Origin: Micromonospora sp. HM5-17
Lineage (GTDB): Bacteria; Actinomycetota; Actinomycetes; Mycobacteriales; Micromonosporaceae
Length of the DNA stretch: 64,000 nt
Direction of reading: 5' to 3'
Assembly (NCBI RefSeq): GCF_003762835.1
Contig: NZ_RJWA01000002.1
Location: 248,001 to 312,000, forward strand
Every line of letters starts with the position of its first letter. Position 1 is the first letter of the stretch. The notes below the pieces were generated by a model. The model worked only from the letters and a program-made list of their open reading frames with translations. It ran no database searches and was not told the DNA's origin. The translations under genes were made by a program, and so were the position numbers. Of this stretch, positions 44,269 through 51,764 are shown one piece after another.

Positions 44269-45255
44269 GTGGTGGGGTTCGGGAGGCTGCTGCCGGGTGC
44301 GGGGCTGACCGTGCGGACCGTGCTGGCCAATCCGAGCACCCGGCCCGGGCTGACGCTGCCCGGCCGGGTCACGGTCGGCGCCGGCCGGTCCGGGGCGACC
44401 GTCGACCACCTCTCCCTCGGGCTGGTCACCCGGGTCGAGCCGGCAGACGGCTCGGCCGAGTACGTCCTGACCGAGTTTCTGCGGGTGCCCGCCGGCGGTA
44501 CGTTCGTGCTGGCTCCCCACGAACGGCGCGGCATCGACTTCCGGGTGCCGATCCCGTGGGAGACCCCGGTGACGGTGATCAACGGCTCCGGCTATCTCAA
44601 CCTGCGCATGGGGCTGCGCGCCGAGGTCGCGGTCAGCCCGATGCTCGACCGTGGCGACCTGCGCCCGGTGTACGTACACCCGCTCCCGGCGCAGGAGGGC
44701 GTCCTCGCCACCCTCGTCGACCTCGGCTTCCAGCTGCGGCAGGTCGGCCTGCTCGCGGGGCGGCTACCCGGGGTCGACCAGCGGCTGCCGTTCCACCAGC
44801 GGATCGCCTTCTGGGCGGCCCCGCTCTACGGCGGCCCGTTCAGCGAGCTGGAGGTGACGTTCGTCGCCGACCGGTACGGCGTGGAGGTGATCTTCACCCT
44901 GGACCGTCGGGTCGCGCTCGCCGGAGCCGGTCACGTCAGCATCAGCCGGTTCCGGGTCCACCACGCCGGCGCGGCCGAGCTCGACTGGGTCAGCGTCGTG
45001 GACGGCTGGCTCCGGTACGCGGTGGCGCGGCACGCCGCCACCGCCGCCGGACGTCCGGTGTGGACCGCGACCCGGCGGAGTGCGGCCCGGGTCCGGCCAC
45101 CAGACCGCTTTTCGGTGCATCCGGGACCCTCCGGCACCAACACCCCGGACAGTGCCCCGCCGGGCGCCCCGCCCCGGGAGTCCCCGGGGGCGGACGCCGA
45201 CCGATTCCGGCAGACCGACGCCGGCGCGGGCGGGATCGGCGGTGACGGCACCTGA
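44269..45255 (+). CDS. Spo0M-like (SpoOM arrestin-fold) protein
   Basis: A 328-residue protein; GTG 44269 or 44272 follows GGGAAGGA. The arrestin-like Spo0M domain spans ~10-230: TVRTVLANPSTRPGLTLPGRVTVGAG, VPAGGTFVLAPHERRGIDFRVPIPWETPVTVI and ELEVTFVADRYGVEVIFTLDRR. In Bacillus, Spo0M controls early sporulation; in streptomycetes relatives influence development. The last ~70 residues are a low-complexity Gly/Pro/Asp tail. Convergent lysE lies 44 bases downstream. Confidence 0.85.
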   Translation: MVGFGRLLPGAGLTVRTVLANPSTRPGLTLPGRVTVGAGRSGATVDHLSLGLVTRVEPADGSAEYVLTEFLRVPAGGTFVLAPHERRGIDFRVPIPWETPVTVINGSGYLNLRMGLRAEVAVSPMLDRGDLRPVYVHPLPAQEGVLATLVDLGFQLRQVGLLAGRLPGVDQRLPFHQRIAFWAAPLYGGPFSELEVTFVADRYGVEVIFTLDRRVALAGAGHVSISRFRVHHAGAAELDWVSVVDGWLRYAVARHAATAAGRPVWTATRRSAARVRPPDRFSVHPGPSGTNTPDSAPPGAPPRESPGADADRFRQTDAGAGGIGGDGT

Positions 45256-45299
45256 GCCGGGGTCCCTCCCGGCCCCGGTGGCTGAGCTTCCCGAGCGGG

Positions 45300-45977
45300 T
45301 CAGCCGGCGCCGGCGGTGGCGAGTTTGACGCCGAAGCCGAGGAAGAGCATCCCAACCCCGGTGGCCGCACTGGCGGCGAGCCGCCGCTGACGGCGGAACT
45401 GGGCGGCGAGGAAGGTGCCGCCGAAGATCAACAGGGTCAGGTACAGCGCGCTGACGACCTGGGCGGTCAGCCCGAGGAGCAGGAACGACAGCGCCGGGTA
45501 GCGGTAGCCCGGGTCGACGAACTGGATGAAGAACGAGATGAAGAAGAGGATCGCCTTCGGGTTCAGCAGGCTGATCATGAGCGCGCGTCGGAACGGCCTC
45601 GATCCCGTCGCGGCGCTCTCGTCGGGTGTGTCGGCGTCGGCCGGGCGGGACGTGTCGGCGCGGGTGCGCCAGCGTCGCCACGCCCCGCGCAGCATCGTCA
45701 CCCCGAGGTAGCCGAGGTACGCCGCACCGGCGTACTTGATCAGCATGAAGACCGGCGGGTGTGCCCGGAGCAGCGACGCCACCCCGGCCGCGGAGAGCAC
45801 CATCAGCACGGCGTCGCCGAGGAAGACCCCGGCGGCGGCCCGGTAGCCCGCGCGTACCCCGGCCCGGGCCGCGGTGCTGAGCACGAAGAGCGAGTTGGGG
45901 CCGGGGAGCAGGACGATGGCGATGGTGCCAAGCAGGTAGGTCCAGATGTCGGTGATTCCCAGCACGATGTCGATCAT
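45300..45977 (-). CDS. LysE/RhtB-family amino-acid exporter
   Basis: A 225-residue protein with six membrane helices. DIWTYLLGTIAIVLLPGPNSLFVLSTAARAGVRAGYRAAAGVFLGD is the conserved LysE/RhtB start with PGPN, and LISLLNPKAILFFISFFIQFVDP matches the NPK motif. A hydrophilic loop (~130-155) carries Asp/Ser/Ala-rich residues. ATG 45977 overlaps the upstream gene's stop (ATGA), so it is translationally coupled to the PNPOx-GNAT gene. The substrate is not known. Confidence 0.92.
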   Translation of the reverse strand: MIDIVLGITDIWTYLLGTIAIVLLPGPNSLFVLSTAARAGVRAGYRAAAGVFLGDAVLMVLSAAGVASLLRAHPPVFMLIKYAGAAYLGYLGVTMLRGAWRRWRTRADTSRPADADTPDESAATGSRPFRRALMISLLNPKAILFFISFFIQFVDPGYRYPALSFLLLGLTAQVVSALYLTLLIFGGTFLAAQFRRQRRLAASAATGVGMLFLGFGVKLATAGAG

Positions 45978-47230
45978 CACCGTGCCGCCGGGAGAAGGCC
46001 ACTCCGCAGCGCGATCTGTGCTTCCGGCCACTCGTCGGCGAGCATGACGTACTGCACGGTGTCCTGCCAGGTGCCGTCCGGGCGCAGCCGGTGCCGGCGC
46101 AGCACCGCCTCCCGCCGGGCGCCGGCCCGCTCGATGGCGTGTCGCGACCGGAGGTCGCGGACGTCGGCGTGCCAGACCACCCGCTCCGCACCGAGGACGT
46201 CGAAGGCCCGGACCAGCAGCAGCAGTGTGGCCTCGGCGTGCGCCCCGGTGCCCCACCAGGGACGTCCCAGGACGGTGTGCCCGATCGCGACGGCGCGGTG
46301 TGGCGGGTTGATGTCGCGGTACGAGGTGGTGCCGATCACCGCGCCGGAGCGCGCGTCCCGGATCACCCACGGCACCCGCTCGCCGCGCCACGCCGCGTCC
46401 AGCGCGTTCCGCACGACCTCGGCCAGGTCGGTCGGGTTGGCCGGCTGGGCGACGCTCCGGAACCGCCAGACCTCGGGGTCGCGGGTGGCCGCCCACAGGT
46501 CGTCGACGTGGGACTCGGCCAGCGGTTCGAGCCGGACCTGCGTGCCGGCCATCGGCGATGGGGTGTACCAGGGGGAGAGGTCGGCCCGCAGGTAGTCCGG
46601 TAGCGGTGCGGTCACCCCGGGGTCCGGCTCGGGCCGGCCGCGTACGGTCCGCAGCGGTAGCACCCCGGCCCAGTACGGCAGGTCGTGGTCCTCCGGTTCG
46701 TCGGCGGCGCCGCCGGTGCGGGTCTTCATCGACACCTCGCGCAGCGGCAGTGCCAGGACCGCGGTCTCGGCGAGCTCCCGGCGGGTCGGTGGGCGGCTGT
46801 CTGCGGCCCGGCCCCGGCCCACCTTCTCCACCAGCGCGGTCAGCACCGCCCGCTTCTCGGCCTCGTCGGTGACGAGGCGGGCGGTGCCGTGCGCGACCAC
46901 CGACCGGTAGTTGGCGCTGTGGTGGGCGTGTGCCCGGCCACAGACGAGACCGTCGAGCGCGGTGACCACGATGCAGACCGGCACACCGGCGTTGCCCCGG
47001 GCGGCGAGCAGGGGCCGGCTGCCGGTCGAGCCGTGCAGGTAGAGGGTCTCGCCGACCCGGACGTGCAGGGTGGGCAACACCCGCGGCTCGCCCTCCACGA
47101 CGAACCCGAGGTGGCAGTGGTACGCCTCGTCGAGCAGCTCGTGCACCGCCGCCCGCCGGTAGCTGATCCTTCCCCGATCCCGGTTCGCCGTGGTCCTGTG
47201 CGTCTTCTCGTACGTCGTCTGCTGGTCCAT
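45977..47230 (-). CDS. Fusion of pyridoxamine-5'-phosphate-oxidase-like flavoprotein and GNAT acetyltransferase
   Basis: A 417-residue two-domain protein. Residues ~20-200 are a PNPOx-like flavin-binding domain of the nitroimidazole-resistance/FlaRed type (ISYRRAAVHELLDEAYHCHLGFVVEGEPRVLPTLHVRVGETLYLHGSTGSRPL; NYRSVVAHGTARLV). Residues ~235-410 are a RimJ-type GNAT (VRLEPLAESHVDDLWAATRDPEVWRF; GTGAHAEATLLLLVRAFDVLGAERVVWHADVRDLRSRHAIERAGA). The order flavin domain-acetyltransferase in one chain is uncommon. It is divergent from a MocR regulator with 39 bases between starts. Confidence 0.92.
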   Translation of the reverse strand: MDQQTTYEKTHRTTANRDRGRISYRRAAVHELLDEAYHCHLGFVVEGEPRVLPTLHVRVGETLYLHGSTGSRPLLAARGNAGVPVCIVVTALDGLVCGRAHAHHSANYRSVVAHGTARLVTDEAEKRAVLTALVEKVGRGRAADSRPPTRRELAETAVLALPLREVSMKTRTGGAADEPEDHDLPYWAGVLPLRTVRGRPEPDPGVTAPLPDYLRADLSPWYTPSPMAGTQVRLEPLAESHVDDLWAATRDPEVWRFRSVAQPANPTDLAEVVRNALDAAWRGERVPWVIRDARSGAVIGTTSYRDINPPHRAVAIGHTVLGRPWWGTGAHAEATLLLLVRAFDVLGAERVVWHADVRDLRSRHAIERAGARREAVLRRHRLRPDGTWQDTVQYVMLADEWPEAQIALRSGLLPAAR

Positions 47231-47245
47231 CCGGCTGCCGCCCTT

Positions 47246-47269
47246 TTGTTATAGTACAATCTTTAAACT
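47246..47269. promoter_or_regulatory. Compact divergent promoter between PNPOx-GNAT and MocR genes
   Basis: The 39 bases between the two divergent starts hold an AT-rich island, TTGTTATAGTACAAT (47246-47260), with inverted TTGT/ACAA arms. TATAGT (47250-47255) fits a -10 box for the plus strand; transcription would begin about 47262, only ~8 bases before the GTG of the MocR gene, making it nearly leaderless. On the minus strand ACTATA can serve the fusion gene, which has AAAGGGCGG as ribosome site. MocR proteins typically bind such shared regions. Confidence 0.55.
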
Positions 47270-48610
47270 GTGGCAGAACATTATCAGTTCCGCGGCACGA
47301 CGGCTGCCGAGATATCCGCCAGCGTGGAGGCGGGGGTGCGCACCGGCGCCCTTCCCGCCGGTGCCCCGCTCCCTGCCGTCCGAGCCCTCGCCAGCCGGCT
47401 CGGCGTCAGCCCCGGCACGGTCGCCAAGGCGTACCAGGTGCTCCGGCAGCGCGGCGTGGTGGAGACGGCCGGCCGGCACGGCACCCGGATCCGGCCCGAG
47501 CCGCCGGTCGGCGCCCGTCGGGTCGAACTGCGTCTCCCCGCCCCACCCGGCGCCCTCGACCTCTCCATCGGAGGGCCGGACCAGCGCCTGCTCCCGCCGC
47601 TCTGGCCCCACCTGGCCGCCCTCGCCGCGACCGACGGCACCCCGATCGGATACGAACGCGGCGGCGTCCTGCCCGAGCTGGTCGAGGCGGCCCGACAGCG
47701 ACTCACCGCCGACGGGGTACCCGCCACGGCGGTCACCGTCACCGGCGGCGCCTCCGACGGCATCGAGCGGCTGCTCGTCACCCACCTGCGCCCCGGCGAC
47801 GCGGTCGCGGTCGAGGACCCGGGCTGGGCCAACCTGCTCGACCTGGTCGCCGCGCTCGGGCTCCGAACGGTGCCGGTTCCGGTGGACGAGGCCGGCCCCA
47901 CCCCGGCCGGGCTCCGGACCGCGCTCGCCGCTGGCGCCCGGGCGGTCGTGGTGACCAGCCGGGCGCAGAACCCGACCGGGGCGGCGGTCGGCGCCGACCG
48001 GGCCGCCGAACTCCGGGCGGTGCTCGGCCGGCATCCCGACGTCCTGCTCATCGAGGACGACCATGCCGCCGAGATCTGCGTCGAGCCGCTGTATCCGCTC
48101 GCCGGGGCGACCCGGACCTGGGCGTTCGTCCGCTCGGCGAGCAAGCCGTACGGGCCGGACCTGCGGCTCGCCGTCCTCACCGGTGACGAGGCGACGGTCG
48201 CCCGGGTCGCCGGCCGACTCCGGGTCGGCTCCGGCTGGATCTCCACTGTGCTGCAACGACTCACCCTCGCGCTCTGGCGGGACCCGGAGGTGGCCGACCG
48301 GATCGCGCGGGCCCGGCGCAGCTACGCCGACCGGGTGGCGGCGCTGCGTACGGCGCTCGCCGAACGGGGGCTCGCCGCGTACGGCCGTACCGGGATCAAC
48401 GTCTGGGTCCCGGTGCCCGACGAGACCCGGGCGGTCGCCGGGCTGCGTGACGCCGGGTACGTCGTCGCCCCCGGTGCGCTCTTCCGGCTCCGCAGCGGGC
48501 CCGGCATCCGGATCACCGTCAGCCCGCTCGCCGATTCCGACATCGCGCCGCTGGCCGACGCGGTGGTCCGGGCCGCCGCGCCCGCCACACCCCCCACCCT
48601 CAGTGCGTGA
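47270..48610 (+). CDS. MocR-type PLP-dependent regulator (GntR HTH + aminotransferase fold)
   Basis: A 446-residue chimera. The GntR winged helix is at ~5-75 (AGAPLPAVRALASRLGVSPGTVAKAYQVLRQRGVVETAGRHGT). A class I aminotransferase fold follows, with the PLP Lys near 292 in FVRSASKPYGPDLRLAVLTG and DDHAAEI earlier. Such proteins sense PLP or vitamin B6 compounds and often regulate the divergent gene, here one with a PNPOx-like domain, which fits a B6 theme. The GTG start has almost no leader. Confidence 0.93.
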   Translation: MAEHYQFRGTTAAEISASVEAGVRTGALPAGAPLPAVRALASRLGVSPGTVAKAYQVLRQRGVVETAGRHGTRIRPEPPVGARRVELRLPAPPGALDLSIGGPDQRLLPPLWPHLAALAATDGTPIGYERGGVLPELVEAARQRLTADGVPATAVTVTGGASDGIERLLVTHLRPGDAVAVEDPGWANLLDLVAALGLRTVPVPVDEAGPTPAGLRTALAAGARAVVVTSRAQNPTGAAVGADRAAELRAVLGRHPDVLLIEDDHAAEICVEPLYPLAGATRTWAFVRSASKPYGPDLRLAVLTGDEATVARVAGRLRVGSGWISTVLQRLTLALWRDPEVADRIARARRSYADRVAALRTALAERGLAAYGRTGINVWVPVPDETRAVAGLRDAGYVVAPGALFRLRSGPGIRITVSPLADSDIAPLADAVVRAAAPATPPTLSA

Positions 48611-48639
48611 CGTCGGAGGTACGGGGTAGAAAGCTCGTT

Positions 48640-49338
48640 ATGTCTGAGACGGAGACCGCACCCGGGGCACAGGAGTTCATCCCGCCCGACGCCGACACCC
48701 TCGACGCGCTGCGCGCCGCCTCACGCGGCTGCCGGGGGTGCGAGCTGTACCGGGACGCCACCCAGACCGTCTTCGGCCGGGGCGACGAACACGCCCGGGT
48801 CGTCTTCGTCGGCGAGCAGCCGGGTGACATGGAGGATCGGAAGGGTCTGCCGTTCGTCGGCCCGGCCGGCCACCTGCTGCGCCGGGCCGTGGACGAGGCC
48901 GGCATCGACCCCCGCGAACTCTATATCACCAACGCCGTCAAGCACTTCCGTTTCGAGCTGCGGGGCAAGCGGCGGATCCACAAGACTCCGGACCGGACCC
49001 ACATCGTCGCCTGCCGGCCCTGGCTGGTCGCCGAGTTCGCCCGACTGCACCCGGAGGTCGTGGTGGTGCTCGGCGCCACCGCGGCGAAGGCACTGCTCGG
49101 GCCGTCGTTCCGGGTCACCCAGTCCCGGGGCGTGCTGCTGCCCTGGCCCGACTCGGCACAGCGACCGCAGGACTTCGCCAGGGTGCCGGTCGGCCCGACC
49201 GGGCAGCGGGAGTCCGTGGCCTCGACCCGGCTCGTGGCGACCATCCACCCCTCCGCGGTGCTCCGCGCCGACGACCGGGAGACCGCGTACGCCGGGCTCG
49301 TCGCCGACCTGAAGGTGGTGGCGGGCGCGCTGCGCTGA
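48640..49338 (+). CDS. udgX: UdgX-type uracil-DNA glycosylase
   Basis: A 232-residue uracil-DNA glycosylase of the UdgX family. GEQPGDMEDRKGLPFVGPAGHLLRRAVDEAGID is the family form of motif A, including the GEQPG Fe-S-type loop with CxxC (RGCRGCELY). RGKRRIHKTPDRTHIVACRPWL carries the KRRIH loop whose His forms a covalent bond with the uracil-containing DNA, the defining UdgX trait. TIHPSAVLRADD is motif B. ATG 48640 has a weak ribosome site; GTG 48607 overlapping the MocR stop (GTGA) would add 11 residues. Confidence 0.92.
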   Translation: MSETETAPGAQEFIPPDADTLDALRAASRGCRGCELYRDATQTVFGRGDEHARVVFVGEQPGDMEDRKGLPFVGPAGHLLRRAVDEAGIDPRELYITNAVKHFRFELRGKRRIHKTPDRTHIVACRPWLVAEFARLHPEVVVVLGATAAKALLGPSFRVTQSRGVLLPWPDSAQRPQDFARVPVGPTGQRESVASTRLVATIHPSAVLRADDRETAYAGLVADLKVVAGALR

Positions 49339-49394
49339 CCAGGACCTGGGTGCCGGGGGGCGCGCGGGTCGGCGGGCAGGCCGGCACCGGGGCG

Positions 49395-49649
49395 CTACTC
49401 CGTCATCCCGACCGGGTCGGTGCGGACCCAGCGCATCGGCCACGGGGCGCCGGCCTCGGGCCGTGGCCCGCGTTCGTAGAGGTGCTCCGGCCCGGCGCCG
49501 AGCGGCCCACCGCCGGTCAGGATCCACCGGGCCGGCGGGATCCCGTCCGGACCGCTGGGCAGGTCCCGCAGCGTGCCGTCGGCCGGGCCGTCGGTGAAGC
49601 GGACCCGGACCGTGCCGGGCCCGTTCCCGGTGCTCGACGTCCTCGCCAC
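49395..49649 (-). CDS. Small hypothetical protein
   Basis: An 84-residue reading from GTG 49649, preceded by GAGGGG. The sequence VRVRFTDGPADGTLRDLP...ARWILTGGGPLGAGPEHLYERG...GAPWPMRWVRTDP has the composition of a real beta-rich small protein, and upstream in-frame sequence becomes low-quality Arg/Ala. It is alone on the minus strand between udgX and the acyl-CoA dehydrogenase. Function unknown; existence moderately supported. Confidence 0.5.
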   Translation of the reverse strand: MARTSSTGNGPGTVRVRFTDGPADGTLRDLPSGPDGIPPARWILTGGGPLGAGPEHLYERGPRPEAGAPWPMRWVRTDPVGMTE

Positions 49650-49807
49650 GCGTCCCCTCACCCTCACCCTCGCCCTCGTTGCGCTGTGCCGCCCGGTCCC
49701 GTGCCCGTCCTCCCGGTTCCGCTTACCCGGCGGGTCGGCGCGCACACCGGCGGCCGGCGCGCACACCGGCGGGCCGGCCATCCGTCGGGCGCGGCAGACT
49801 GTCCGAC

Positions 49808-50950
49808 ATGCAGCAGCATCTCTACGAGCCGGTGCACGACGAGTTCCGGGACCTGTGCCGGGCGTTCCTGGCCCGCGAGGCGGTGCCGTACCACGATCGG
49901 TGGGAGGCCGACGGCATCGTCGACCGGGAGGTCTGGCGCCGCGCCGGTGCCGCCGGCCTGCTCGGCCTGGACATCCCCGAGGAGTACGGCGGCGGTGGCC
50001 AGCACGACTTCCGGTTCAACGCGGTGCTGACCGAGGAGATCGTCGCCGCCAACTGTTCCGGCCTCGGGTTCGGGCTGCACAACGACGTCGTCGCGCCGTA
50101 CCTGCGCGACCTCGCCACCGAGGAGGCGCGGCAGCGCTGGCTCCCCGGGTTCTGCTCGGGCGACCTGATCACCGCGATCGCGATGACCGAACCGGGCGCC
50201 GGGTCCGACCTGGCCGGGATCCGGACCACGGCGGTCCGGGACGGGGACGGGTACGTCCTCAACGGACAAAAGACCTTCATCACCAACGGCGAACTGGCCG
50301 ACCTGGTCGTCGTCGTCGCCAAGACCGACCCGGAACGCGGCCCGCACGGGGTCAGCCTGATCGCGGTCGAGCGGGACACCCCCGGCTTCACCCGGGGCCG
50401 CCGGCTGGCCAAGGTCGGCCTGCGCGCCAACGACACCGCCGAACTCTTCTTCGACGACTGCTGGGTGCCGGCGGCGAACCTGGTCGGCACCGAGAACCAC
50501 GGCTTCTACCACCTGATGGCGAACCTGCCCCGGGAGCGGCTCGGGATCGCCGTCTCGGCCGTCGCCGCCGCCGAACGGCTGCTCGCCCTCACCCTGGAGT
50601 ACGTCCGATCCCGCGAGGCGTTCGGGCGGCCGGTCGGCAGCTTCCAGCACAACCGGTTCCTCCTCGCCGAACTCGACACGGAGGTGACCATCGCCCGGAC
50701 GTTCCTCAACCACTGCGTCGCCGAGTTCGTCGCCGGCCGGCTCACCCCGGCCGACGCCGCCAAGGTCAAGTGGTGGACCACCGAGCTGCGGAACCGGGTC
50801 GCCGACCGCTGCGTCCAGCTGCACGGCGGGTACGGCTACATGCTGGAGCACCCGGTCGCACGGTCCTGGTTGGACGGTCGGGTGCAGACCATCTACGGTG
50901 GGACCACCGAGATCATGAAGGAGATCATCGGCCGCGACCTCGGCCTGTAG
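49808..50950 (+). CDS. Acyl-CoA dehydrogenase
   Basis: A 380-residue FAD enzyme of fatty or branched acyl-CoA oxidation. FAD and substrate signatures are AIAMTEPGAGSDLAGIRTTA and RCVQLHGGYGYMLEHPVARSWLDGRVQTIYGGTTEIMKEIIGRDLG. The residue where medium-chain enzymes have the catalytic Glu is Gly (YGGTTE), so the base is probably the alternative Glu in NLPRERLGIAVSAVAAAE, as in long-chain and isovaleryl-type enzymes. ATG 49808 has only a weak ribosome site. It is complete. Confidence 0.92.
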   Translation: MQQHLYEPVHDEFRDLCRAFLAREAVPYHDRWEADGIVDREVWRRAGAAGLLGLDIPEEYGGGGQHDFRFNAVLTEEIVAANCSGLGFGLHNDVVAPYLRDLATEEARQRWLPGFCSGDLITAIAMTEPGAGSDLAGIRTTAVRDGDGYVLNGQKTFITNGELADLVVVVAKTDPERGPHGVSLIAVERDTPGFTRGRRLAKVGLRANDTAELFFDDCWVPAANLVGTENHGFYHLMANLPRERLGIAVSAVAAAERLLALTLEYVRSREAFGRPVGSFQHNRFLLAELDTEVTIARTFLNHCVAEFVAGRLTPADAAKVKWWTTELRNRVADRCVQLHGGYGYMLEHPVARSWLDGRVQTIYGGTTEIMKEIIGRDLGL

Positions 50951-51032
50951 CGTACGGGCGGGGCGGCCGAGGGCCGGGCGCGCGCGGACGGCCTTCCCCG
51001 GCACCCCGGCGCGGAGCGGGGGAGGAGACAGG

Positions 51033-51362
51033 GTGGCGACGGAGACGACCGCGGCGAGAGCCGGAACCGGGCACGACACGGTGCGGGTCTCGGCCGGGCT
51101 CACGCTGCTCGGGCTCGGCTGGTCCGCCACCATGGTGGCCGGCTCCACCCTGCTGTCGGAGTCGGTGTCGGCCGAGGTCCGGCCCGCCGTCCCGGGCCTG
51201 TCGGACCTGACCATGGGGCTGGCCGGAGCGCTCGCCGGGGCGGTGAGCGGGTTTGTCATCCAGACGGCCGGTTATCCGGTGCTCGACGTGCTGGCGGCGG
51301 TCGCCCTGGTACCGCTGTTGGCGCTAGCGTGGCGGACGACGTCGGCGCCGGCGACGGCGTGA
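51033..51362 (+). pseudogene. MFS transporter remnant (internal deletion)
   Basis: The 109-residue frame starts at GTG 51033 after a strong GGGGGAGGAG and ends with typical last helices of a major facilitator: VSAGLTLLGLGWSATMVAGSTLLSESVSAEVRPAV, GLSDLTMGLAGALAGAVSGFVIQTAG and DVLAAVALVPLLALAWR. A full MFS is ~400 residues, so ~300 residues are missing while a good start region remains. The simplest explanation is one large in-frame deletion. A short functional protein cannot be excluded. Confidence 0.65.
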
Positions 51363-51401
51363 GGCGGTCCGCGTGGCGCAGGGAGAAGAGGGAGTGTCGC
51401 G

Positions 51402-51602
51402 GTGCGGCTGACAGACTTCTGGGCGCGGCTGGAACAGACGTTCGGCCCGGCGTACGCCGGCAGCATCGCCGTCGACCAGGTGCTGCCCCAGTTGGGCGGT
51501 CGGACCATCCAGGAGGCGCTCGACGCCGGCGAGGAGGCGGCCGTGGTGTGGCGCGCGGTCTGCGCGGCCTACCCCGACCGGGTGCCGGCCCAGCTTCGTT
51601 GA
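51402..51602 (+). CDS. DUF3046 protein
   Basis: A 66-residue protein, MRLTDFWARLEQTFG at the start and QVLPQLGGRTIQEALDAGEEAAVVWRAVCAA inside, the complete DUF3046 family of actinobacteria. GTG 51402 follows GGGAGAAGAGGGAG. This family sits directly upstream of recA in most actinobacteria, where its function remains unknown. It is 210 bases from the recA coding start. Confidence 0.92.
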   Translation: MRLTDFWARLEQTFGPAYAGSIAVDQVLPQLGGRTIQEALDAGEEAAVVWRAVCAAYPDRVPAQLR

Positions 51603-51660
51603 GTCATCACTGCGGTACGTGATCCAGTAAGTACTTTTGGTAGTTTTCGCGTGTCGCGGG

Positions 51661-51688
51661 TTGAGTCGTACACCTGTTCGGCTATTGT
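51661..51688 (+). promoter_or_regulatory. recA: recA promoter 1 with LexA/SOS box
   Basis: TCGTAC-ACCT-GTTCGG at 51666-51681 matches the actinobacterial LexA box TCGAAC-N4-GTTCGA at 10 of 12 positions. It lies between TTGAGT (51661-51666, -35-like) and TATTGT (51683-51688, -10-like), spaced 16 bases, so bound LexA would cover the promoter. Confidence 0.75.
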
Positions 51689-51735
51689 CCACAGGCGGGG
51701 TGCCCGTCCACAGGTCATGGCCAGCCGGCCGCGTA

Positions 51736-51758
51736 CTGTCGGACCGGGCGCCTAGCGT
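51736..51758 (+). promoter_or_regulatory. recA: recA promoter 2 of RecA-NDp (PafBC) type
   Basis: CTGTCG (51736-51741), 11 bases, then TAGCGT (51753-51758) has the same hexamers and spacing as the mycobacterial RecA-NDp promoter (TTGTCA-N11-TAGTGT), which is LexA-independent and activated by PafBC. Transcription would start near 51764-51766, at the upstream GTG, giving a leaderless recA mRNA. Confidence 0.65.
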
Positions 51759-51764
51759 GTGCGC

